Shown: positions 1-6,790, numbered from the stretch's first letter. The stretch: DNA of 9,862 bases from an uncultured Anaerococcus sp. (GCA_943913325.1 CALTXP010000058.1:1-9862); one strand, 5' to 3'. Notes: generated by a model from the sequence alone, not told the origin. Program-made: numbers and translations.

Positions 1-297
1 ATATAAACTAGTATCGTCATTAGAGTCAAATATATCTTTTTTTAATCTATAATAATCATTTATTTTTTTTTCATTCTTTTTGATGCTTACAATTTTTAAT
101 TGATCATTATTCTCATTTATATCATCTATAAAATCTTTATTAATATCTTGATATAAAAGAAAGCTCAAAGTATTTTTTGCTAAATCACTTTGAGCCTTTT
201 TATTTATTTGGTAAGAAATTAAGTTGCTAACTATAAAAGCTATAGCTAATAATATATAGATTGATTTTCCCATATAGGAATTTATAAACTTTTTCAT
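1..297 (-). CDS. Sensor histidine kinase, N-terminal fragment (probable PhoR), cut by the window edge
   Basis: An open frame of 99 codons starts at the ATG at 297-295 and runs off the window at base 1 with no stop. The N terminus is MKKFINSYMGKSIYILL, with one clear membrane segment at about residues 12-29. It is followed by a charged, hydrophilic stretch containing FLLYQDINKDFIDDI, as expected for an extracytoplasmic sensor region. No second membrane segment, HAMP, PAS or kinase domain lies within the visible part, so the kinase call rests on position. The frame begins inside the stop codon of the preceding response regulator (ATGA, 4-base overlap), the usual arrangement for a regulator-kinase pair with coupled translation. 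Being last in a pst-phoU-regulator operon, it is most likely the phosphate sensor PhoR. The sensory domain and catalytic residues cannot be judged here. Confidence 0.72.
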   Translation of the reverse strand, partial: MKKFINSYMGKSIYILLAIAFIVSNLISYQINKKAQSDLAKNTLSFLLYQDINKDFIDDINENNDQLKIVSIKKNEKKINDYYRLKKDIFDSNDDTSLY

Positions 298-953
298 ACT
301 TCACCAAATTTATATCCTAAATTTCTTACAGTTTTTATATGTCTTCCCCCACTTAAGAGCTTATTTCTAAGTGAAGCTATATGAACATCTACTGTACGAG
401 TTTCACCTTCATAATCATAGCCCCAAATTTTAAGTAGAAAGTCTTCTCTAGTTATTACATTGCCTATATTATTCATAAATAATAATAGCATTTCAAACTC
501 TTTATAAGTTAAATCAACTATCTTTCCATCTACTTTTACAGTCCTCTTTCTAGTATTAATAGAAATATTATCATAATTTATATGATCACTATCTTTTTTT
601 ACAGATCTTCTTAATACTGCTTTGACTCTAGATATTAGTTCAAGGATAGAAAATGGCTTAGTAATATAATCATCTGCTCCTGACTCAAGACCTAATACCT
701 TGTCATACTCTTCAGTTCTAGCTGTAAGTAGGATTATGGGGATATCTGAAAATTCTCTAATTTCTTCCAGAATTTCAAGTCCATCTTTTTCAGGAAGCAT
801 AATATCAAGAATTAACAGCTGACCCCCTTTTTCTTTTATAATATCAGTTATGTCAAGGCCATCTTCAAACGTTTCTACCTCATAACCTTTTTCAGTTAAA
901 GCATAGTCTATTAAGTTTCTTATAGACTTATCATCTTCAACTACATAAATCAT
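294..953 (-). CDS. phoP: OmpR-family response regulator, probable phosphate regulator PhoP/PhoB
   Basis: This is a complete 219-residue OmpR/PhoB-type transcription factor. The receiver domain occupies about residues 1-118. It shows the acidic pocket E6-D7-D8, phospho-acceptor D50 in LLILDIMLPEKDG, switch residue T77 in IILLTAR, and K99 in the YITKPF motif. The winged-helix DNA-binding domain spans about 125-219, with TYKEFEMLLLF, the recognition-helix region TRTVDVHIASLRNKL and the terminal wing TVRNLGYKF. The start at 953 is one base after the phoU stop and is served by GAGG (964-961) inside the end of phoU, 7 bases upstream. Its 3' end overlaps the kinase start by 4 bases. The position after pstSCAB-phoU implies it is the phosphate-starvation regulator, called PhoP in Bacillus and Clostridium and PhoB in enterobacteria. 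It would bind TTTACA-type repeats such as those in front of pstS. Fold and family are clear; the phosphate role comes from context. Confidence 0.9.
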   Translation of the reverse strand: MIYVVEDDKSIRNLIDYALTEKGYEVETFEDGLDITDIIKEKGGQLLILDIMLPEKDGLEILEEIREFSDIPIILLTARTEEYDKVLGLESGADDYITKPFSILELISRVKAVLRRSVKKDSDHINYDNISINTRKRTVKVDGKIVDLTYKEFEMLLLFMNNIGNVITREDFLLKIWGYDYEGETRTVDVHIASLRNKLLSGGRHIKTVRNLGYKFGEV

Positions 954-954
954 C

Positions 955-1572
955 TTATAACCTCGTAGCTAAATCACCTACACGAGCTAGGCGATCCCCA
1001 AGTCTTTCAAAATATTTATATAGTAAAACTTTTTCAGATAGTTCTATAGCACCTATTTCATTTTTCTTATTTTGATCTGCTATATAGGTTATAGCCTCTT
1101 CAAATAATTTATTATTTATCTCATCATCTTCAATAGTTTTTAATCCTAGATCGTTATCGTTATTTACAAAACTATAGATACTATCTTTTGCCATTTGTCT
1201 TTCATTATCTATAAATCTTTTTACAAAATCTATCTCTTCATCTGCTAGGACATACTCTATCATTATCATAGAAGCTTGAGCTAAATGACTTGATATTCTC
1301 TTATAAGTACTAGCAAGTTTTATACTCATTTGAAGAAATCTTAAATCTTTAGCTACTGGTTGTTGCAAAGCTAATAGCTCAAAGCAAAATCTTTCAACAT
1401 CAGCAGCATTTCTTCTAATATCATCATTAAGGTCAATTATCTCTTCTAGATTTTTTTTATTATGATTTTCTAAATATAAATCAATCTTATCATAGCATAA
1501 AATAACTAGTTCCATAAGCTCATTGCTCATTTCCCTAACTGAATCCAAATCATGTCTGTATCTAGTTCTCAT
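955..1572 (-). CDS. phoU: Phosphate signalling protein PhoU
   Basis: This 205-residue cytoplasmic all-helical protein belongs to the PhoU family, which passes the state of the Pst transporter to the PhoR kinase and restrains the Pho response when phosphate is plentiful. Two PhoU repeats are visible. The first carries the family signature FELLALQQPVAKDLRFLQ at about residues 63-80. The second carries YFERLGDRLARVGD near the C terminus, matching the usual YLERIGDH metal-binding motif. The open frame extends 20 codons further up, to 1632, but those codons overlap pstB by 56 bases and look unlike PhoU. The ATG at 1572 gives the typical MRTRYRHDLDSV beginning, lies 4 bases after the pstB stop, and has AGGAAGG at 1592-1586 (spacing 13, rather long). 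The length is close to the usual 210-230 residues. It is translated between pstB and the response regulator, consistent with one signalling operon. Confidence 0.93.
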   Translation of the reverse strand: MRTRYRHDLDSVREMSNELMELVILCYDKIDLYLENHNKKNLEEIIDLNDDIRRNAADVERFCFELLALQQPVAKDLRFLQMSIKLASTYKRISSHLAQASMIMIEYVLADEEIDFVKRFIDNERQMAKDSIYSFVNNDNDLGLKTIEDDEINNKLFEEAITYIADQNKKNEIGAIELSEKVLLYKYFERLGDRLARVGDLATRL

Positions 1573-1576
1573 TTTA

Positions 1577-2554
1577 TTATCCGAACCTTCCTGTGATATA
1601 ATCCTCAGTTCTTTTATCCTTTGGATCTTCAAAAATTACTTTAGTATCATTCATTTCAATAACTTCTCCTGTTAGGAAGAATGCTGTTTGATCGGATATA
1701 CGAGCAGCTTGCTGCATATTGTGTGTTACAATTACTATTGTATATTGTTGCTTTAAGTCTTCCATTAAGTCTTCTATTGATGATGTTGAAATAGGATCAA
1801 GAGCAGAAGTAGGCTCATCCATTAGAATAATATCAGGCTTAACTGATAGAGTTCTTGCTATACAAATTCTTTGTTGTTGTCCACCAGAAAAAGATAATGC
1901 ATTTTGATCAAGCTTATCCTTTACTTCATCCCAAATAGCAGCTTGCTTTAAAGAAGTTTCTACTATTTCATCTAGACTATCTTTATCCTTTATACCATCA
2001 ATCTTTGGTCCATATGTTAAGTTATCATATATAGACTTAGAAAATGGATTTGGGGTTTGAAATACCATTCCAACATTACGTCTTAAATTAACTACGTTGA
2101 CATCTGGCTTATAGATATCTTTATCATTAATCTTTATAAGCCCTTCTATCTTACAAGAATCAACTAAGTCATTCATTCTATTAAAACATTTTAATGTTGT
2201 AGATTTACCACAACCAGATGGTCCTATAAATGCTGTTACTTGTCCTTTTTTAATATCCATATTTACATGTTTTAAGGCTTGAAAATCACCATAGTATAAA
2301 TCAAGATCTTTTACAAGTATAGCAGTTTCTAAATCAGAAAATCTATTTTTATCATCTAATGTGTGAACTGATTTATTTTCATCTCTATCATCATATGAAA
2401 GACTATATTCACTTTCCATATGTTCCTTTAGATTACTGTTTTCTATAGAAGAATCAGCTTCTTCGCTTGCACTTTTTATCTTTTCTTCATTTTTAGTTTT
2501 ATTATTTACATTTGACTGATTATCATTGCCAGCCTCAAATGTCTTTTTATCCAT
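1577..2554 (-). CDS. pstB: Phosphate ABC transporter ATP-binding protein PstB with long N-terminal extension
   Basis: This is the ATPase subunit that drives phosphate import through PstC and PstA, at the inner face of the membrane. All nucleotide-binding motifs are present: Walker A GPSGCGKST (111-119), Q-loop Q166 in MVFQTPNPF, signature SFSGGQQQR (221-229), Walker B ILMDEPTSALDP (243-254) and the H-loop H278 in VTHNM. The ATPase proper, from about residue 76 (TAILVKDLDLYYG), is the normal 250 residues. The preceding 75 residues are unusual: acidic, rich in Asn, Ser, Glu and Asp, with no hydrophobic core, so probably disordered. The first Met is supported by AAGAGGAG (2568-2561) 6 bases upstream, overlapping the pstA stop. 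The only other Met before the ATPase is M46, still inside the extension, so the extension appears to be translated. The function of the extension is unknown. Confidence 0.95.
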   Translation of the reverse strand: MDKKTFEAGNDNQSNVNNKTKNEEKIKSASEEADSSIENSNLKEHMESEYSLSYDDRDENKSVHTLDDKNRFSDLETAILVKDLDLYYGDFQALKHVNMDIKKGQVTAFIGPSGCGKSTTLKCFNRMNDLVDSCKIEGLIKINDKDIYKPDVNVVNLRRNVGMVFQTPNPFSKSIYDNLTYGPKIDGIKDKDSLDEIVETSLKQAAIWDEVKDKLDQNALSFSGGQQQRICIARTLSVKPDIILMDEPTSALDPISTSSIEDLMEDLKQQYTIVIVTHNMQQAARISDQTAFFLTGEVIEMNDTKVIFEDPKDKRTEDYITGRFG

Positions 2555-2566
2555 TTATTTCTCCTC

Positions 2567-3379
2567 TTAATTTACTAACTGCTTAGTAATCTTAGCTGAA
2601 ATCCAGTTGATTAAAATTACAAATACTAATAGTAAAACTGCAGTTGCATAAGCTTCATTAACATGGAAACCTTCTGATGATAGCATATACATGTGAACAG
2701 CAAGAGTTCTTGCTGAATTTGATACGCCTTTAGGAATGGAAGGTTGTGATCCCATAGTATAAATTAAGGCTGCTGATTCTCCTACAATTCTACCAGTTGA
2801 AAGAAATATCCCACCTAAGATTCCATCCATAGCCTCTGGAATTACTACCTTAAAAATTGTTTGAATCTTTGTAGCTCCTAGAGCTAAGGAAGCATGAGCT
2901 TGGAGTGGATTAACTGTAAGTATTGCTTCTTCAGTAGTTCTAATTATTGTAGGTAGTATCATTATGGCTACAGTCAAACATCCTGCTATCAATGAATATC
3001 CCATACCAAGTCCATGATTAGTTTTAGCAACAAAAAATAAATATCCAAATAATCCATATACTATTGATGGTATTGATGATAAAATTTCTGTTGCAAATCT
3101 TACTAATTTTATAAAAGTCTTATTTTTGGCATAATTAGACAAATAGATAGCGGTAAATATGCCTATAGGTAGGGTTATCAACAATGTTAAAAGAATAGTG
3201 AATAGAGTGGAAATAAGTGCAGGCATTATTGATACATTAGTAGAAGTATAATTCCATTCAAAAAGTGATGGACTTATATTTGGTATACCTTTGATTAATA
3301 TATATGCAATTATTACACCACTAGCCGCATAAGCTAAAAATGTAAAAAGCATTACAAAAAATTTATATGGTTTAGTCAT
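2567..3379 (-). CDS. pstA: Phosphate ABC transporter permease PstA
   Basis: This is one of the two membrane subunits forming the phosphate channel. At 270 residues it has about six membrane segments, near residues 8-30, 52-80, 98-118, 126-146, 185-207 and 243-260. The cytoplasmic EAA loop that docks on PstB is seen as ASLALGATKIQTIFKVVIP (163-181), preceded by TIIRTTEEAILTVNP. The following GRIVGESAALIYTMGS (196-211) is typical of PstA. The start is supported by AGAGGAG (3392-3386), 6 bases upstream of the ATG. It follows pstC by 21 bases and precedes pstB by 12 bases. It is separated from the other permease by the shorter N-terminal region and by the SQPSIPKGVSNSARTLAVHMY segment typical of PstA. 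Nothing in it appears broken. Confidence 0.94.
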   Translation of the reverse strand: MTKPYKFFVMLFTFLAYAASGVIIAYILIKGIPNISPSLFEWNYTSTNVSIMPALISTLFTILLTLLITLPIGIFTAIYLSNYAKNKTFIKLVRFATEILSSIPSIVYGLFGYLFFVAKTNHGLGMGYSLIAGCLTVAIMILPTIIRTTEEAILTVNPLQAHASLALGATKIQTIFKVVIPEAMDGILGGIFLSTGRIVGESAALIYTMGSQPSIPKGVSNSARTLAVHMYMLSSEGFHVNEAYATAVLLLVFVILINWISAKITKQLVN

Positions 3380-3400
3380 TTTTTACTCCTCTAGCTTATA

Positions 3401-4261
3401 TTAATACTTATCTTGGTTCTTATTTCTAATAATATTAAAGATTACATTTATCAATAATATAAAGAAAAATAAAACCATGCCAGTAGCTATTAAAGATTCT
3501 CTGTGCATGCCAGATGCATAACCCATCTCAAGAACTATATTTGTTGTAAGTGTTCTTGCACCTTTAAGTAAAGAATGTGGCATTCTTGGTTGATTGCCTA
3601 CTACTAAGTAAACAGCCATAGTTTCACCTATAGCACGTCCTATAGCAAGAATTATGGAAGAAAATATACCACTTTTAGCATAAGGAATCATAACCTTGTG
3701 AATAGTTTCTTCCTTAGTAGCTCCGAGTGCTAAAGAACCTGTATAGAATGTTTTAGGAACTTGACGAAGTGAATTTTCTGAAATATTTACCATAGTTGGT
3801 AATATCATTATACTTAACAATATAGATGCTGTGAGCATATTATACTGGCCTGTATGAAATACCTTACCAACAAGTGGTGCTAATATGACCATAGCAAAGA
3901 AACCATATACTACTGAGGGAATAGCTGCCATTAAATTTATTAACGATTTGAGAAAGCTATAACTTTTATCAGCATAATAAGCCATAAATACGGATACTGC
4001 TAAACCAAAAGGTAAAGCAATTAATGTTGAGACAACTGTCACTATAACAGAACCAACAATCATTGGTAATATACCAAAGCTTGCTGGTTTTGCTTTAGGA
4101 GCCCATTTTGTTCCCGTTATAAACGGAACAAGTCCGTATTTACTTACGAAATCTATTCCAGATCTAAAGATAAAGAATATGATCAATAATATAAGTACTA
4201 CGGACATTGCTGCTGATATAAGGAATAAGATTTCTCCAAATCTTTCCTTAGTATTTTTCAT
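3401..4261 (-). CDS. pstC: Phosphate ABC transporter permease PstC
   Basis: This is the partner membrane subunit of PstA in the phosphate importer. It has 286 residues with about six membrane segments, near 11-33, 63-80, 84-97, 110-132, 143-160, 197-222 and 256-278; the second and third may be a single long helix with a kink. The EAA loop reads SLALGATKEETIHKVMIPYA (176-195). IPSVVYGFFAMVILAPL (114-130) and AIGRAIGETMAVYLVVGN (206-223) are characteristic of PstC. The start is 2 bases after the pstS stop, with AGGAG at 4279-4275 inside the end of pstS (spacing 13), so its translation is probably coupled to pstS. The order pstS-pstC-pstA-pstB is the usual one. Confidence 0.94.
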   Translation of the reverse strand: MKNTKERFGEILFLISAAMSVVLILLIIFFIFRSGIDFVSKYGLVPFITGTKWAPKAKPASFGILPMIVGSVIVTVVSTLIALPFGLAVSVFMAYYADKSYSFLKSLINLMAAIPSVVYGFFAMVILAPLVGKVFHTGQYNMLTASILLSIMILPTMVNISENSLRQVPKTFYTGSLALGATKEETIHKVMIPYAKSGIFSSIILAIGRAIGETMAVYLVVGNQPRMPHSLLKGARTLTTNIVLEMGYASGMHRESLIATGMVLFFFILLINVIFNIIRNKNQDKY

Positions 4262-4263
4262 TT

Positions 4264-5274
4264 CTAGTTAAGATCTCCTGTATTTGTGATTTCACCAGAG
4301 AATATTTGTTTTAATTGATCTAATGTTAGATCTTCAACTTTACTGTCATTATTTACTACAACAGCAATACCATCTGTTGCGATGACTTCTGGTTTAAGAG
4401 TATCTTTTTCTTCATCTTCAAGTTCTCTTGAAGCCATAGCTATATCTGCAGAACCATCAATAGCTGCTTCTATACCTGCAGATGAACCATTTGATTGAAT
4501 TTCAACTTTTACATCTGGATTAAGATTTTGATAAGCTTCAGCAAATTTTTCCATTAATGGAGTAACTGATGTAGAGCCTGCAACTGTAAGATTACCTTTA
4601 AGTCCGTCAGTTTTTTCATAATCTTTTGTATCACTTATTGGAACATATCCTTCAGCTTTAACTATATCTTGAGCTTCTGTTGATAGACAATAATCTATGA
4701 AATCTTTTCCTAAATCATTAAGTTCATCTTCTTTGTAAGCAAGATTAAATGGTCTAGAGATTTTATAATCACCAGAAACTATATTTTCTTCTGTAGCTTC
4801 TACACCTTCAACTTTTACAGCTTTAACTGTATCATTTAAAGAACCTAAAGAAATATATCCTATTGCATCTGGGTCAGAAGATACAGTAGTCATTACACCG
4901 TTTGTAGAATTTTGAACTTCTGCATCTACTGTTGTTTTATCTTCTTTTGTTCCATCATCACTTTCTTCTTCAAGACCAACTAAGTCGATGAATGCTCCTC
5001 TTGTTCCAGAACCTTCTTCTCTTGATACTACTACAAAGTCATAATCTTCAGCATCTGCTGTGTCATCATCTTTGTCGTCATCTTTTGTATCGTCATCTTT
5101 ATCATCTGCTTTGTCATCTTTGTTTTCATCATCTTTTGTAGATTGATTTTCTGTAGTTTCTGTACCAGCTTTATCATCTGCTTTGTCATCTTTTGAATTG
5201 TCATTACCACAAGCAGTTAATACTAAACCTAGTGAAAGTGCTGCTGCAATAATCTTTGAATTTTTAAGTGTCAT
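4264..5274 (-). CDS. pstS: Phosphate-binding lipoprotein PstS, apparently circularly permuted
   Basis: This is the extracellular phosphate receptor of the Pst importer, a membrane-anchored lipoprotein of 336 residues. After a signal peptide, lipobox LTAC puts the lipidated Cys at residue 22. Residues 23-77 form a very hydrophilic Asp/Lys/Thr linker with DDKADDK repeats. The binding domain follows in swapped order. Residues 78-224 correspond to the usual C-terminal half: phosphate loop SREEGSGTRG (84-93), NSTNGVMTTV, AIGYISLGSL, ISRPFNLAY and GYVPIS. Residues 228-336 correspond to the usual N-terminal half: LTVAGSTSVTPLMEKF (phosphate loop 232-236), SNGSSAG (261-267), ADIAMASREL, IATDGIAVVVN and LTLDQLKQIFSGEITN at the very C terminus. 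Both halves look complete. The start was moved from 5298 to 5274 because only the latter has a ribosome site (AAGGAG, 5287-5282, spacing 7) and it gives a normal signal peptide. Family assignment is firm; the permutation is read from motif order. Confidence 0.93.
   Translation of the reverse strand: MTLKNSKIIAAALSLGLVLTACGNDNSKDDKADDKAGTETTENQSTKDDENKDDKADDKDDDTKDDDKDDDTADAEDYDFVVVSREEGSGTRGAFIDLVGLEEESDDGTKEDKTTVDAEVQNSTNGVMTTVSSDPDAIGYISLGSLNDTVKAVKVEGVEATEENIVSGDYKISRPFNLAYKEDELNDLGKDFIDYCLSTEAQDIVKAEGYVPISDTKDYEKTDGLKGNLTVAGSTSVTPLMEKFAEAYQNLNPDVKVEIQSNGSSAGIEAAIDGSADIAMASRELEDEEKDTLKPEVIATDGIAVVVNNDSKVEDLTLDQLKQIFSGEITNTGDLN
5097..5193 (-). repeat. In-frame 25-base direct repeat in the PstS Asp/Lys linker
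   Basis: The same 25 bases occur at 5097-5121 and 5169-5193, exactly 72 bases (24 codons) apart and in frame. Each encodes KDDKADDK in the acidic linker between the lipid anchor and the binding domain of PstS. Between and around the copies are shorter, imperfect relatives (DDENK, DDKDDDTK, DDDKDDDT). This suggests growth of the linker by slippage or local duplication. The linker probably serves as a flexible, charged spacer that holds PstS off the membrane and through the wall. Confidence 0.85.
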
Positions 5275-5281
5275 GAAAAAT

Positions 5282-5287
5282 CTCCTT
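5282..5287 (-). promoter_or_regulatory. Ribosome-binding site deciding the pstS start
   Basis: AAGGAG lies 7 bases before the ATG at 5274. The longer open frame begins at an ATG at 5298, which would place this site inside the gene; upstream of 5298 there is only A-rich sequence without a Shine-Dalgarno match. The site therefore selects 5274 and gives a signal peptide beginning MTLKNSKIIAAALSLG. Confidence 0.85.
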
Positions 5288-5314
5288 ATAATTCTCATAT
5301 ATTTGTTTTCTTTT

Positions 5315-5343
5315 AGTATATTACACTTACTTTATTTAGTTAA
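5315..5343 (-). promoter_or_regulatory. Probable pstS operon promoter (-35/-10)
   Basis: On the minus strand TTAACT (5343-5338) and TATACT (5320-5315) are separated by 17 bases, a fair sigma-A promoter with a weak -35. The start of transcription would fall near 5308, giving a leader of about 35 bases before the pstS ATG. The weak -35 directly downstream of the TTTACA repeats fits a promoter that needs an activator. No transcript data are available, so the assignment is by pattern only. Confidence 0.55.
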
Positions 5344-5371
5344 TTTTAAACTTATGTAAAGTTTATGTAAA
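5344..5371 (-). promoter_or_regulatory. Pho-box-like regulator site upstream of pstS
   Basis: Read on the minus strand, TTTACA occurs perfectly at 5371-5366 and again at 5360-5355, giving an 11-base period (6-base word plus 5-base spacer). The word TTAAAA at 5349-5344 is a degenerate third copy in phase. Bacillus PhoP binds TT(A/T/C)ACA-like hexamers spaced by about 5 bases, in phase on one face of the helix, just upstream of or overlapping the -35 region, and this matches. The probable binder is the response regulator encoded at the end of the same operon, which would give autoregulation under phosphate starvation. Confidence 0.65.
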
Positions 5372-5437
5372 ATATACTACTACTACACTATTAATATACC
5401 CCCTAGTTCACTATAAACACACTTTATTCTTTTTTAT

Positions 5438-6790
5438 TTACTTATCTTCTTCTTTTTCTGGTATTAATAAGTTCATAAAAAATGCAAATAAAGTTGTAAG
5501 CACTACAGGGGATGAGCCTATAGCTACTTCTAAAGACTCTGGCATAAATGTAACACCTGCATTGTGAGCTCCTGTTACCACTTGAGTAAAACCAAAACCA
5601 ATAGCAATAGAAACACCTACTATATAAGTATTTCTCATAGAAAGTGGTTGACTAGTTATCATTCTAATGCCATTCATCGTTATGGCAGCAAAAACAGATA
5701 AAGTTGCTCCACCGATAACAGGATATGGAATAGTCAATAATAATGATGAAAATTTAGGTACAAGTCCTGCAATTAATATCATAATAGATGCAATAGTAAA
5801 TACCTTTTTATTAATTACTTTATTTATAGAAACAATTCCGGCATTTTGTGAAAATGTTGATGTTGGTAAAGTTCCAATGAATGCTCCAATAATATTAGCT
5901 AATGAGAATCCTATAATACCGCCACGAAGCTCATCACTTGTAGCAGGTCTATCCATTCCTCCTATGGTAGTAGAATTCATATCACCAATTCCCTCAATAC
6001 AGGTAACGATAAATATTATAATAAATGCTGCTATAGCTGATGGTTCAAACTTAATTCCAAAGTGCATAGGTCTTACTAAAGAAAACCATGAGGCTTCGCT
6101 TACTGGAGCTAAATTAACATAGCCCATAAAATAAGCAAGTATGTAACCTACTATCATAGATAATAAAACTGAAGCAAGAGAAACCATACCCTTACCAAAA
6201 TGAGTAAAGATAATATTTGCTAGTAAAGTTACAGCTGCAATAAACCAATATTGCCATGCTCCCCAATCAGACATACTCAAATCTCCGCCACCACCCATAT
6301 AATTAAGTGCAACAGGATATAGAGATAAACCTATTGATAAAACTACAGTTCCTGCAACTAAAGGTGGGAAATATGGTAATACATATTTTAGAGCATATCC
6401 AAAAATCATAGAAACAACAGCTGCGATTAATTGAGCACCAAGTACTATTGCTACAATATTTCGTGCTCCCAAAGATTCAAATTGACCAGCAAGAGCTATC
6501 ATAGTAGGCACATAAGAAAAACTTACACCATAAATCATTGGCAGCTTATTTCCTATAAGCCTTGCAGGAGCAAAAAGAATTAATAAAGTTGTAAGAGCAG
6601 ATCCTATAAGGGACATCTGAACTAAAAGAATTGAATCAGCATTATCAAGACCTGCTGCACCAGCAAAGATTAATGTAGGTGCTATACAACCTGCAATCAT
6701 AGCTATCAAATGTTCAAAAGCAAGGGGCAGAGATTGTTTTAAGCTAACATCTCCATCCGCATTGAATAAATTAGAATAATTATCTTCCAT
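5438..6790 (-). CDS. NCS2-family nucleobase permease, probably xanthine/purine
   Basis: This is an integral membrane symporter of the nucleobase-ascorbate (NCS2/NAT) family. At 450 residues it is the normal length and hydrophobic throughout, with the 14-segment pattern. Family landmarks are His27 in the first segment (LAFEHLIAMIAGCIAP), E266 and D270 in CIEGIGDMNSTTIGG (264-278), and the QNAG motif at 315-318 (TSTFSQNAGIVSINKV). The FSQN form resembles bacterial xanthine/urate carriers more than UraA-type uracil carriers, so purine or xanthine uptake is likelier than uracil. Two positions differ from the common pattern: Glu instead of Gln before His27, and Asn323 where the family motif has Thr. 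The start is supported by AAGGAG (6801-6796), spacing 5. No convincing promoter or purine riboswitch was seen upstream. It is followed by the pst promoter after about 160 bases, without a clear terminator, so read-through into pst is possible. Substrate is uncertain. Confidence 0.85.
   Translation of the reverse strand: MEDNYSNLFNADGDVSLKQSLPLAFEHLIAMIAGCIAPTLIFAGAAGLDNADSILLVQMSLIGSALTTLLILFAPARLIGNKLPMIYGVSFSYVPTMIALAGQFESLGARNIVAIVLGAQLIAAVVSMIFGYALKYVLPYFPPLVAGTVVLSIGLSLYPVALNYMGGGGDLSMSDWGAWQYWFIAAVTLLANIIFTHFGKGMVSLASVLLSMIVGYILAYFMGYVNLAPVSEASWFSLVRPMHFGIKFEPSAIAAFIIIFIVTCIEGIGDMNSTTIGGMDRPATSDELRGGIIGFSLANIIGAFIGTLPTSTFSQNAGIVSINKVINKKVFTIASIMILIAGLVPKFSSLLLTIPYPVIGGATLSVFAAITMNGIRMITSQPLSMRNTYIVGVSIAIGFGFTQVVTGAHNAGVTFMPESLEVAIGSSPVVLTTLFAFFMNLLIPEKEEDK

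Noticed and set aside
1573..1632. Longer PhoU starting at 1632
   Set aside because: The extra 20 residues overlap the end of pstB and do not look like PhoU; the start at 1572 gives the family's normal N terminus.
1719..1907. Plus-strand 62-codon open frame
   Set aside because: It lies wholly antisense inside the conserved signature and Walker B region of pstB, has no ribosome site and resembles no family; it is a shadow of pstB.
4264..5274. PstS as a frameshifted or broken pair of genes
   Set aside because: The frame is continuous from the lipobox to the stop, both halves are motif-complete and appear only once, and the downstream genes are spaced normally, so permutation explains it better than decay.
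5275..5298. Longer PstS starting at 5298
   Set aside because: There is no ribosome site before it, while AAGGAG sits inside the extra segment at the right distance from the ATG at 5274.
5667..6122. Plus-strand 151-codon open frame
   Set aside because: It is antisense to the most conserved membrane segments and motifs of the permease; its hydrophobic look arises from reading membrane-segment codons backwards. No start signals were seen.
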